Shown piece by piece: positions 1 through 7,107 of a DNA stretch of 36,334 nt. This stretch comes from a virus: positions 1 through 36,334 of IMG/VR virus record IMGVR_UViG_3300042397_000441. One strand, written 5' to 3'. How positions within the stretch are numbered: the stretch's first letter is position 1; every line of letters begins with the position of its first letter. The notes beneath the pieces are model-generated. The model searched no databases. It was not told where the DNA came from and saw only the letters and a list, made by a program, of their open reading frames with translations. The position numbers and the translations under genes were made by a program.

Positions 1-338
1 TGTGGGGTGCAAACGCAAATACACCAACAGTAGGAGTGAAGAGTCAAATAAAGTCTGTTCTTGTAGATGAGATGGGTAAAACTATTAAGTCTTTAAGAAA
101 CGGTCACTTTACTGATGAAACATTTGAGCTGTTAGAACTTAAACTAAAACAATTACAACAATATCTTGCTGAGATGGAAGATGAAGAGTCAGTCGACCTT
201 GAAGAACAACCGCAAAAACCTATGGATGAAGATTTCGTATCTCCTGAAGTAGAAGCATTGGTAGAAGAGGAAGACCCGATGATTTCCATGCAAATCGAGA
301 TGAACAATTATTTACAATCATTTAAAATTTTCAACTAA
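1..338 (+). CDS. HK97-type prohead protease, 3' part (gene crosses the contig joint)
   Basis: This is the C-terminal part of the capsid maturation protease whose start is at 35781. Bases 1-127 equal 36208-36334, so joining the ends gives a single 254-residue frame (427 + 338 nt) ending at TAA 336-338. The part here begins in the conserved WGANANTPT segment and continues into an acidic, glutamate-rich tail, which in this family is often removed or acts as a scaffold. An ATG occurs at 36, but nothing supports a separate start there; it is internal to the full gene. The stop overlaps the capsid gene's ATG as TAATG, so translation is probably coupled. Confidence 0.9.
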   Translation, partial: WGANANTPTVGVKSQIKSVLVDEMGKTIKSLRNGHFTDETFELLELKLKQLQQYLAEMEDEESVDLEEQPQKPMDEDFVSPEVEALVEEEDPMISMQIEMNNYLQSFKIFN

Positions 339-1504
339 TGGTAGAAGAAATCAAAAGTGCTTTCGAAGGCGTTAAAACCGAAGTAAACGGTGCTATCGAA
401 ACATTAAAAGCTGATAACGCAGTAGCGGTAGACAGTTTAAAATCAGAATTAGAAGAATTAAAATCTCAAGTTGCTGTAGTTAAAGATGCTGCTGACAAAT
501 TAGAGGCAAAAAACAATCGTAAGACAATGAACGAAAATCAAGTAAAAGGGTTCAACGTATCCCTTGCTGAAGCAATCGAAAAGAATGCTGACAGTATCGC
601 AAAATTAGGTCGTGGTGAGCAGAAGCGTTCTGGCTTTATCTTAGACACTAAGGCAGTAGGTAACATGACAGAAGCAGTTAACTTAACTGGTGACATCCAA
701 AGACAATATGCTCCACAAGTATATGCTCTTCCTAATCGTCAAGTTCACATGAGAAGTTTATTACCAGTAGGAACTATTTCTACAGGTTTATTTACTTTCC
801 CTAAGGAAACAGGTGGTGAAGGTGATGCAGCTCCACAAGTACAAGGTTCTGCTAAATCTCAAATCGATTTCGATATCACAATGACTGATGCTCCTGCTCA
901 ATACATTGCTGGTTTCGTAAGAATCTCTCGTCAAATGTTGGATGATGTTCCTGCTATGACTTCTTTCTTACAAGCTCGTTTGTTAGAGAAGTATTTATTA
1001 GCTGAAGATGCTCAGTTATTGAATGGTAATGGTACTGCTCCTAACTTACAAGGTATCACTGGTGTAGCTTCTGCTTTCGGTGGTGCTGCTACAGTAGATG
1101 TAGAGCAATTAGTACAAGCTATTGCACAAGTTAGTAACGCTAACTATTCTGCTAATGGTATCTTGATTAACCCAACTGATTGGGCTGCTATCATGAATAC
1201 TAAGAATACAAATGCTGCTTATAGCTTACCTGCTTCTACAGTTGTTACAACTGATGGTACAGTTTCTATCGCTGGTATCCCTGTGTTCAAGTCTACAGCT
1301 ATTGCTGCTGACAAGTTCTTAGTAGGTGACTGGTCAATGGGTGCTCAAATCATGCAAAATCAAGGTATCTCTGTTCAGTTCTCTGAAATGGATAGCGATA
1401 ACTTCCAAAAGAACTTGATTACTGTAAGAGTTGAAGCTCGTATTGCATTCCCTATCTATTACAACAATGCGTTTGTATATGGTGATTTCGGTAACGTAGC
1501 TTAA
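338..1504 (+). CDS. Major capsid protein, HK97 fold
   Basis: 388 residues. Residues 1 to about 65 are charged and heptad-like (EVNGAIETLKADNAVAVDSL), as expected of a delta/scaffold domain cleaved by the upstream protease. The rest matches the phage_capsid family: a PNRQVHMRSLLPVGTIS segment, an FPKE loop with GGEGDAAPQVQG, then ISRQMLDDVPAMTSFLQ and LLNGNGTAPNLQGITG, and a C-terminal FQKNLITVRVEARIAFPIYY strand. The start codon overlaps the protease stop. Codon use is strongly biased to GCT, GGT and TTC compared with neighbours, consistent with high expression. A strong terminator follows at 1528-1556, so capsid mRNA may end separately from the tail genes. The exact cleavage site cannot be read from sequence. 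Confidence 0.95.
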   Translation: MVEEIKSAFEGVKTEVNGAIETLKADNAVAVDSLKSELEELKSQVAVVKDAADKLEAKNNRKTMNENQVKGFNVSLAEAIEKNADSIAKLGRGEQKRSGFILDTKAVGNMTEAVNLTGDIQRQYAPQVYALPNRQVHMRSLLPVGTISTGLFTFPKETGGEGDAAPQVQGSAKSQIDFDITMTDAPAQYIAGFVRISRQMLDDVPAMTSFLQARLLEKYLLAEDAQLLNGNGTAPNLQGITGVASAFGGAATVDVEQLVQAIAQVSNANYSANGILINPTDWAAIMNTKNTNAAYSLPASTVVTTDGTVSIAGIPVFKSTAIAADKFLVGDWSMGAQIMQNQGISVQFSEMDSDNFQKNLITVRVEARIAFPIYYNNAFVYGDFGNVA

Positions 1505-1527
1505 TCCTAGATTAATCTAAAATACAA

Positions 1528-1556
1528 GGGGGCAGCCGCAAACTGCCTCCTTTTTT
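1528..1556 (+). terminator. Rho-independent terminator after the capsid gene
   Basis: An 8-bp stem GGGGGCAG (1528-1535) pairs with CTGCCTCC (1543-1550) with one G-U pair and a 7-nt loop, followed by six T. It lies 24 nt past the capsid stop and just before a new promoter at 1576. Confidence 0.85.
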
Positions 1557-1575
1557 ATGTCCGCTATATTTTAGT

Positions 1576-1583
1576 TATTTTTG
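1576..1583 (+). promoter_or_regulatory. Bacteroidota-type -7 promoter element before the connector gene
   Basis: TATTTTTG fits TAnnTTTG and is followed by TAAAAATAAT, an extension shared with the elements at 11786 and 33500. The start codon lies 17 nt after the final G. It directly follows the capsid terminator, so it can restart transcription for the connector and tail genes. No convincing -33 element was found. Confidence 0.6.
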
Positions 1584-1599
1584 TAAAAATAATGGCATA

Positions 1600-2145
1600 A
1601 TGCAAATAGTAAGAGATATAACGATAATTTCAGAAGAGGTAACTAACCCTATTACATTAGCTGAGGCTAAGAACTATTTAAGAGTAGATTTCAATGAAGA
1701 TGATGATTTGATTGAGGCTTTGATTACATCTGCAAGAGTTAGACTTGAGCAATATGCAGGTATTGCTATGACTGAGAGAACTTTGCAAGTTGTAGCTTAT
1801 GTAGATGAGTTAATTGAGCTACCTTATGCTCCTATAACCAACATCCTTAGTGTAGAGTATTTCTCTGATAATACATGGGTAGGAATTGAAGATGGTGCTT
1901 ACGAGGTAATCGGAACAACTGTTAGAAAGGTATTTACAAGAGATTATCCTGGCATGGAATATAGGTTTACCTATAACTGTGGTTATGACTGTGTACCTAG
2001 TACATTAAAAACTGCCACTTTAAAGCTAGTTTCAGACCTATATGAGTACAGAGAATCATCAGTTGAGGCTAGTAGACCATCTCCTAATTTAACTACCGCA
2101 TACGAGCTTATGAAGCCGTTTAAACGCATAAACATATTCTTATAA
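1600..2145 (+). CDS. Head-tail connector protein (gp6 / adaptor type)
   Basis: 181 residues. The N-terminal part has the pattern of phage adaptor proteins: PITLAEAKNYLRVD, then an acidic NEDDDLIEALI helix and ARVRLEQYAG. This helical start is typical of HK97 gp6-like proteins that form a ring under the portal. A beta-rich middle (YAPITNILSVEYF) and a C-terminal helix (TLKLVSDLYEYRES) follow. Its position after the capsid gene and before a head-closure and a gp10-like protein agrees. Start ATG lies 17 nt after the promoter element, and the stop overlaps the next start. Confidence 0.8.
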   Translation: MQIVRDITIISEEVTNPITLAEAKNYLRVDFNEDDDLIEALITSARVRLEQYAGIAMTERTLQVVAYVDELIELPYAPITNILSVEYFSDNTWVGIEDGAYEVIGTTVRKVFTRDYPGMEYRFTYNCGYDCVPSTLKTATLKLVSDLYEYRESSVEASRPSPNLTTAYELMKPFKRINIFL

Positions 2146-2465
2146 TGATAGGTAGAATGCAAAATAGGATTACTTTTAAAAGTAAGACAAGCGTATCTGA
2201 TCTTGCAGGTGGTTTCGTTAACACACTTGTTGACTACTATACTTGCTGGGCTGAGATGGTATCTGATGTTAATACAAGAACTAACATAGCAGGAACTGAT
2301 GGTTTTGCAACAGATATTACATTTAGAATAAGATATACTACATCTAAGGTCTTTGATAAGAAGTTGGTAATCAGCTTCCAAAGTAGATTATACATGATAA
2401 ACTCTATCATAAATCAAGAAGATCGTAACAAGTATTTATTAATAGGTTGCTCAACACTTAAATAA
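2145..2465 (+). CDS. Head closure / head-tail joining protein
   Basis: 106 residues. It begins with MIGRMQNRITFKSKT and then SDLAGGFVNTLVDYYTCWAEM, the layout of the SPP1 gp16-like head-tail joining family: a first beta strand, a D-x-GG loop, then a W in the A-E-M strand. The C-terminal half is a small beta barrel (TFRIRYTT, SRLYMINSIINQEDRNKYLLIGC). It overlaps both neighbours at single-base stop/start junctions, so it is in a tightly coupled connector operon. The protein is expected to plug the connector channel after packaging. Confidence 0.75.
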   Translation: MIGRMQNRITFKSKTSVSDLAGGFVNTLVDYYTCWAEMVSDVNTRTNIAGTDGFATDITFRIRYTTSKVFDKKLVISFQSRLYMINSIINQEDRNKYLLIGCSTLK

Positions 2466-2953
2466 TGGCTACATTCACAGTAGACACTAAGGCATTAAAT
2501 GCAATCCAAAACAAGTTTAAGCAGACTGCTGAGTTGTACAAAGCTTATGCTATAAAAGAGGTTGACAAGGCTGTAAAGGCTATGGAGGTAGAAGCTAGAG
2601 CTAAAGCAGGTAACTTACCTAGACTAAAATCTAACGCTAAAAAACCATACACAAGAACAGGCAATTTATCAAGAAGTATAGCATCAACACCTTACCAAAA
2701 TGGATATGCCTCATTCTCAATGGGTAATAGCACAGTTAAATATGCTCCTTATGTAGAATTTGGTACAGGTAAAGGATTTAGAATACCAAGATATAAGTTT
2801 AGCACTAGAAAGCCTTTAACTAATTTGGCATCAGAATTTAAAGGATCAGGATTAAGAAATTACAATATGAAATATAGACCGTTCTTTTTTAATACGTTTG
2901 ATGAGAAATATGCAACATTGATTAAAAGATTAAAAAGCTTTAAAGTAAGGTAA
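2465..2953 (+). CDS. HK97 gp10-like tail completion / neck protein
   Basis: 162 residues, basic. An N-terminal helix (KALNAIQNKFKQTAELYKAYAIKEVDKAV) is followed by YTRTGNLSRSIAS and YAPYVEFGTGKGF, which is the hallmark of the HK97 gp10-like family (YVEFGT after a TG-L-S segment). A C-terminal FFFNTFDEKYATLIKRL helix closes the protein. By family knowledge it sits at the head-tail joint. Order and spacing fit the neighbouring connector genes. A new promoter follows at 2975. Confidence 0.8.
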   Translation: MATFTVDTKALNAIQNKFKQTAELYKAYAIKEVDKAVKAMEVEARAKAGNLPRLKSNAKKPYTRTGNLSRSIASTPYQNGYASFSMGNSTVKYAPYVEFGTGKGFRIPRYKFSTRKPLTNLASEFKGSGLRNYNMKYRPFFFNTFDEKYATLIKRLKSFKVR

Positions 2954-2974
2954 TCCGATATAAATATATTTCAT

Positions 2975-2982
2975 TAAATTTG
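2975..2982 (+). promoter_or_regulatory. Bacteroidota-type -7 promoter element
   Basis: TAAATTTG, followed by TACAAAAT, lies 16 nt before the ATG at 2998. Motif and spacing match the elements at 1576, 11786 and 33500. Confidence 0.55.
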
Positions 2983-2997
2983 TACAAAATCAATACC

Positions 2998-3150
2998 ATG
3001 ACAATTACACTAAACGAAGAGCAGGTAAAACAATTAGACGCATTTATTCAAGAAATGCCAACTAAATTTGGTTTACCTCTAACCCAGTTCTTATCAAAAC
3101 TTGCTCAAGAGCAAAATCCTGAGGAACTAAACGAAGAAACGGAAGCTTAA
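2998..3150 (+). CDS. Small 50-residue protein in the connector operon
   Basis: It begins MTITLNEEQVKQLDAFIQ and ends in an acidic stretch (QNPEELNEETEA). It is probably two helices joined at a short LPLTQF turn, with no membrane segment or signal. Its ATG lies 16 nt after a TAAATTTG promoter element, and its TAA overlaps the next gene's ATG as TAATG, which supports real translation. I do not recognise the family. Position between the gp10-like and tail-terminator genes suggests a small structural or assembly factor, but that is inference. Confidence 0.7.
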   Translation: MTITLNEEQVKQLDAFIQEMPTKFGLPLTQFLSKLAQEQNPEELNEETEA

Positions 3151-3578
3151 TGAAAGATTGCGGATACGCTATAAGAAAGGCTTATGTAGATAAGTTAGCA
3201 TCACAAAGTTACTCTTTGGGTGTTTACGATACTATTGCACCTGATACTGTAGAGCCTCCGTTCTTACTTATAAGCAGCCAAACATCTTTGGAAAATAGCG
3301 ACAAACAGAGTTATAACTTTGATGTTACTATTCAATTTGATGTTGTGTATAGAACCTTTAAGTCAGGTGAAGTAGGGCAGAAATCGGTAGACCAGTGGGC
3401 TAACGAATTGTTAGTGATCATAGGCGTTAATGTGCCAGATTACCCAAGTGCTTCTCCTGACTTTAAAATAGTTACTCGTAAGATGACAAGCAATATTGCT
3501 ACCTTTGACTATGTAGATGAAGCTTATGTATTTAGAAGAGTAATTACAATGGAACATTTTGTAACTCAAATATTATAA
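3150..3578 (+). CDS. Putative tail terminator / tail completion protein
   Basis: 142 residues. The layout resembles small tail-terminator proteins (DUF3168 or gpU-like): an N-terminal helix (AIRKAYVDKLASQ), a PFLLISSQTSLENSD strand, a central YNFDVTIQFDVVYRTF strand, a helix (SVDQWANELLVIIG) and a last strand with YVFRRVITMEHFVTQ. It sits directly upstream of the tail tube gene, the usual place for the terminator. Assignment rests on position and predicted fold, not a diagnostic motif. Confidence 0.6.
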   Translation: MKDCGYAIRKAYVDKLASQSYSLGVYDTIAPDTVEPPFLLISSQTSLENSDKQSYNFDVTIQFDVVYRTFKSGEVGQKSVDQWANELLVIIGVNVPDYPSASPDFKIVTRKMTSNIATFDYVDEAYVFRRVITMEHFVTQIL

Positions 3579-3597
3579 AAAATTAAAATAAAATAAA

Positions 3598-4035
3598 ATG
3601 CCAACAACAGGAATTTTTAATGGTACAAACCTAGTAGTTCTAGTAGGAAGTGAAGTAGTAGCTCATTCTACATCATGTTCTTTATCAGTAAGCGTTGACT
3701 TACCAGATTCAACAACTAAATCAAGTCAAGGATGGGCTGACCAAATTGGTGGTTTAAAGTCTTGGTCTTTGACTACAGATGGTCTTGCAACAGTTGAGCC
3801 AACTGGAGCTAACTTTGTTGTAGGGGATATTTTTACACAATTAGCTAGTAGAACAGCTGTTACAGTTAAGTTTACAACTGTTTCAACAGGTAGTACTGTT
3901 GTTCCAGGTGACTTAGTTTGGTCTGGTCTTGCTTTTATCGAAAGTTTAGATGTTACTGCTGATATGGAATCTCCAGCAACATATTCAGTTTCATTTACAG
4001 GAACAGGAGCATTAACACAGGCTCCTAACCCATAA
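3598..4035 (+). CDS. Major tail tube protein (TP901-1 family)
   Basis: 145 residues. Recognisable Phage_tail_2 features are the start FNGTNLVVLVGSEVVAHSTSCSLSVSVD, the middle SSQGWADQIGGLKSWSLTTDG, and the end GLAFIESLDVTADMESPATYSVSFTGTGAL. It polymerises into the non-contractile tail tube. The upstream leader is a run of A and T with no Shine-Dalgarno sequence. A clear paralogue with a C-terminal extra domain is encoded at 9336-10046. Confidence 0.88.
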   Translation: MPTTGIFNGTNLVVLVGSEVVAHSTSCSLSVSVDLPDSTTKSSQGWADQIGGLKSWSLTTDGLATVEPTGANFVVGDIFTQLASRTAVTVKFTTVSTGSTVVPGDLVWSGLAFIESLDVTADMESPATYSVSFTGTGALTQAPNP

Positions 4036-4056
4036 TAACACCAAAAACACCAAAAT

Positions 4057-4428
4057 ATGAGAGGACATTTTGAACTATCCCTAAGCGATGGGACTAAGAT
4101 ACCTATGAGGTTTTGTACATGGTCTTTAAAAAGATTCTGTCAACTACAAGGTATTGGACCATCAGATATATCAGAAGCATTGTCAGGTAATCAATCTTTA
4201 GAAGCGATTACTAATTTGCTTAAATCAGCAGCAGAATATCCATTGTATAGTCAAGGGATAACTCCAAGCTTTACGGACATAGAAGTATGTGACTGGATTG
4301 ACGATATGGGTGGATTAGGAAGTAAGAAGTTCCAAGATGTTATGGCTGCTCTTGCTGAAAGTATGAATAGTGGTGTTGAACAACCTACTAATAAGAAAGC
4401 TGCAAAAGACGCTGTAAAAAAAAATTAG
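4057..4428 (+). CDS. Tail assembly chaperone, short form (gpG-like)
   Basis: 123 residues, between the tail tube and tape measure genes, the fixed place for tail assembly chaperones. Mostly helical: TWSLKRFCQLQGIGPSDISEAL, ITNLLKSAAEY, IEVCDWIDDMGG and FQDVMAALAESM. The C-terminus is lysine-rich and ends over a run of nine A (4416-4424) directly before TAG, the expected slippery site for a -1 shift into the next frame. The short form is made when no shift occurs. It should bind the tape measure protein during tail assembly. Confidence 0.82.
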   Translation: MRGHFELSLSDGTKIPMRFCTWSLKRFCQLQGIGPSDISEALSGNQSLEAITNLLKSAAEYPLYSQGITPSFTDIEVCDWIDDMGGLGSKKFQDVMAALAESMNSGVEQPTNKKAAKDAVKKN

Positions 4429-4736
4429 AGTGGATTGATATTGAAAGATATACAATGGGGGAGTGCCAAGTGCTTCCCCATTTGTTTTGGGATATGACGA
4501 TGGCTGAATTAGATTTTGTTTGGTATGGTTACCGTCATAAAGAAGAACAAGAATGGCTAAGAGCAAGATGGCAAACTACAATTTTGGTAAATATACAACT
4601 ACCAAAAGGTAAAAAGATAAAGCCACATGAGCTTTTACCACTTGACTGTGATAATCGTAACTTTGTGAAGCAAAGAGTGATGACACCTGACGAACTTAAA
4701 GAGGTCTTAAAAAAATACGATAACATAAAGAAATAG
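4057..4736 (+). CDS. Tail assembly chaperone, -1 frameshift product (gpGT-like)
   Basis: Slipping back one base on the A run 4416-4424 bypasses TAG 4426-4428 and continues TTA GAG TGG in the frame ending at TAG 4734-4736, giving about 226 residues. The downstream frame is open right up to the slip site, and its first ATG is at 4455, inside a 12-bp hairpin stem (4455-4481). The added part is rich in W, F and Y (FWDMTMAELDFVWYGYRHKEEQEWLRARW) and ends in a lysine-rich tail, as in other T-domain extensions. The coordinates cover both frames; translation is not continuous in one frame. Confidence 0.78.
4416..4424 (+). promoter_or_regulatory. Slippery A9 site for -1 ribosomal frameshift
   Basis: Nine consecutive A, read as GTA AAA AAA AAT TAG in the 0 frame. 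It allows tandem slippage into the -1 frame just before the stop. A stable hairpin follows at 4455-4481, further downstream than the usual 5-9 nt spacer. Confidence 0.75.
4455..4481 (+). promoter_or_regulatory. Hairpin burying the only ATG of the -1 frame
   Basis: ATGGGGGAGTGC (4455-4466) pairs over all 12 positions with GTGCTTCCCCAT (4470-4481), counting G-U pairs, with a CAA loop. The ATG at 4455 is inside the stem, which argues against independent initiation there. Confidence 0.6.
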
Positions 4737-4740
4737 CATA

Positions 4741-7107
4741 ATGGCAGCAGATAATTCAGTAGGCATAAAATTAGATCTCGATTTTCAAGGGGTCAATGAT
4801 GCATTATACCAAATGATTGGTCAATTTAATGGCACTGACAAGGAGTTCCAAAAAATTGCTAATAACATTGAAAAGAATGCTAAAAATCTAGAAGGTGCTA
4901 TTAAATTATTTGGTCCTGCGTCACAACAAGCAGGAGCTGCTGCTAAAAAATTAGAAAAGGATTTTCAATCTTTAGTTGCAAATGGCATAGAACCAGCTAG
5001 TGCAAGTTTTAAACAATTGACAACATCTATGCCGAAATCGGCAGGATTAGATTCTACTACAGGATCATTAAGAAAAAATAATCAACAATGGTCTAATTTA
5101 GCATTAGTTATACAAGATTTGCCATTTGGATTTAGAGGTATTCAAAATAACTTACCAGCATTAGCTGGAGGTTTTGCTAAAATGACTGGACCTATATTTT
5201 TAGCTATATCTGCAATCATAGCCCTTATTACAGCATGGGATATGGGCTTATTTAAACTTAAAAAATCTACTGATTCATTAACTGAAGCAAATAAAGAATA
5301 TGCTGAAAGTTTAAAAGAAACAGCAGGTAGCGCAGGTGAAGAAATAGCAAAAGTTAACGCATTAGTTTCTATAGCTAAAGACCAAGAGGAGTCTATGGAC
5401 AAAAGGCTGATTGCCGTTAAAAAATTACAAGATGAGTATCCTTCTTATTTTGGAAATCTAAGTCAAGAAAAAATACTTAATGGCGATATTAAAACTTCAG
5501 TAGATGGAGTTAAAACTGCTATACTTGAAAGAGCAAAGGCAACTGCTCAAGCTGGTAAAATAAATAAACTTTCTGCTGAGAAGTTTGCTAAAGAAGAAGA
5601 ATTATATCAATTAGCTTTAATAAAAACAGCAAGAATTAAAAGAGCCCTAGCTGCTGCTGTTGCAACAAATGTACCAGAAGATAGAATTGGTCCTTTGCTT
5701 CAATTGGTTGTTAAAGATGTTAGATTACAAGAAAATACTATTCAATCTGCTGTTGATAAAATAGATGTAGAATTAACAAGATTAGAGGAAGGATATAAAA
5801 AAACAACTTCTGCATTTTTAGGTTTAGAAGATGAAACAGCGAAAGGAGGAGCTAAACAAAAAGTAAGTACATCAAGATTAGATGCTTTAAAAAGTCAACA
5901 AAAGGCTTATAAAGATGATATTGAAATGTTTTATACTTATGGTAATTTAATTATAGATGAAGAAGAAAGAATAGCAAAAGCAAGAGCTAAGATTAATGGA
6001 ACTTTAAGTACTGAACTTAAAGATATAGAAGAAAATTTTGAAGGTCAAAGAATTGTAAATAAACAAGAATTTGGCAGAAAAATAATGGAAGAGGCTGATA
6101 AGAATACAAAAGCACTTGAAAAGATTGAAAAAGAAAGTCAAGATAAGATTTTAGAAAATACAAAATCTTATTATGATAATAGAAAAAAATACGCATTTGA
6201 TAATCTTGAAGAACAAAAAGTAATATTAAATCAAGAATTAGCTGGTTACAAATTTTTACTAGATTTAAAAGTTATTGATGATATTGCTTATGCAAATAAA
6301 GCTGCTGAAATATATAAAGCACTTGGAGTTATTAAAAATAAAGAAGAAGAAAATCTTTATAAGAGTCAAGTATATTTTTCTAATCAAAGGATAAAAAATA
6401 TACAATCTAAATTAGCTATTGAATTAAAAATACATAGAAATAATATTGGAGCTCAAAAAGAAGCTATAAAAAAATCTATGGCTGAAGTTGGTGCTTTAGC
6501 TTATAGTACATTTAATCCTGAAGCCCTACAGCAACTTTTAAACTTTTTTAATGAATTAGATGGCAAATTAAAGGGAACTACAGAACAATGGCAAAGTTTT
6601 TCACAAGGAATTAGCAACTCAATATCTGGATTTTTAGCTGATTCATTTACGTCTTTAGCTGAAAATATAGGTAATGCTTTAAGTGGTGGGGAAATTAAAC
6701 CTCTTGAACATTTCCAAAAGTTACTTGCTGACGCTTTAATTAATATTGGTAAAATGTTAATACAATATGGAACATTATTACAAATTGCTTTTGCCTCACC
6801 TGACCCTTTTGTAGCTATTGCTGCTGGTGTTGGAGCTGTTGCTTTAGGTACTATAATTAAAAATAGACTTAAGCAATCTGCTGTTGATCCTACAGCATTT
6901 GCTAATGGTGGTATTGTATCAGGACCAACTATGGGTCTTATGGGTGAATATCCTGGTGCACAAAATAATCCTGAGGTTATAGCACCTTTAGATAAATTGA
7001 AAGATTTGATTGGTGGTGGTGGAAATGGTCAGTTTGTATTAAGAGGACAAGACTTAGTTTTGGCTATGCAAAGGTCTAATTCATCATTAAATATTAGAAG
7101 AGGGTAA
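4741..7107 (+). CDS. Tail tape measure protein
   Basis: 788 residues, the longest helical protein of the tail block, directly after the chaperones. It has long charged coiled-coil stretches (residues 1-100 and about 380-570), a hydrophobic segment near 158-172 (FLAISAIIALITAW), and a second hydrophobic glycine- and alanine-rich region near 675-712 (ALINIGKMLIQYGTLLQIAF, AIAAGVGAVALGTII), as in tape measure proteins that insert in the host membrane. The C-terminus has the FANGGIVSGPTMGLMGEYPGA segment common in siphovirus tape measures. Length sets tail length. Third codon positions are nearly all A or T. The stop overlaps the next ATG. Confidence 0.9.
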   Translation: MAADNSVGIKLDLDFQGVNDALYQMIGQFNGTDKEFQKIANNIEKNAKNLEGAIKLFGPASQQAGAAAKKLEKDFQSLVANGIEPASASFKQLTTSMPKSAGLDSTTGSLRKNNQQWSNLALVIQDLPFGFRGIQNNLPALAGGFAKMTGPIFLAISAIIALITAWDMGLFKLKKSTDSLTEANKEYAESLKETAGSAGEEIAKVNALVSIAKDQEESMDKRLIAVKKLQDEYPSYFGNLSQEKILNGDIKTSVDGVKTAILERAKATAQAGKINKLSAEKFAKEEELYQLALIKTARIKRALAAAVATNVPEDRIGPLLQLVVKDVRLQENTIQSAVDKIDVELTRLEEGYKKTTSAFLGLEDETAKGGAKQKVSTSRLDALKSQQKAYKDDIEMFYTYGNLIIDEEERIAKARAKINGTLSTELKDIEENFEGQRIVNKQEFGRKIMEEADKNTKALEKIEKESQDKILENTKSYYDNRKKYAFDNLEEQKVILNQELAGYKFLLDLKVIDDIAYANKAAEIYKALGVIKNKEEENLYKSQVYFSNQRIKNIQSKLAIELKIHRNNIGAQKEAIKKSMAEVGALAYSTFNPEALQQLLNFFNELDGKLKGTTEQWQSFSQGISNSISGFLADSFTSLAENIGNALSGGEIKPLEHFQKLLADALINIGKMLIQYGTLLQIAFASPDPFVAIAAGVGAVALGTIIKNRLKQSAVDPTAFANGGIVSGPTMGLMGEYPGAQNNPEVIAPLDKLKDLIGGGGNGQFVLRGQDLVLAMQRSNSSLNIRRG

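Noticed and set aside
1983-2381. A 132-residue minus-strand frame opposite two connector genes
   Set aside because: It spans the overlap of two well-supported plus-strand genes and has no promoter, family pattern or spacing.
4455-4736. A separate 93-residue gene after the tail chaperone
   Set aside because: Its ATG is in a stable hairpin and the frame is open back to the A9 slip site, so it is better explained as the frameshift extension.
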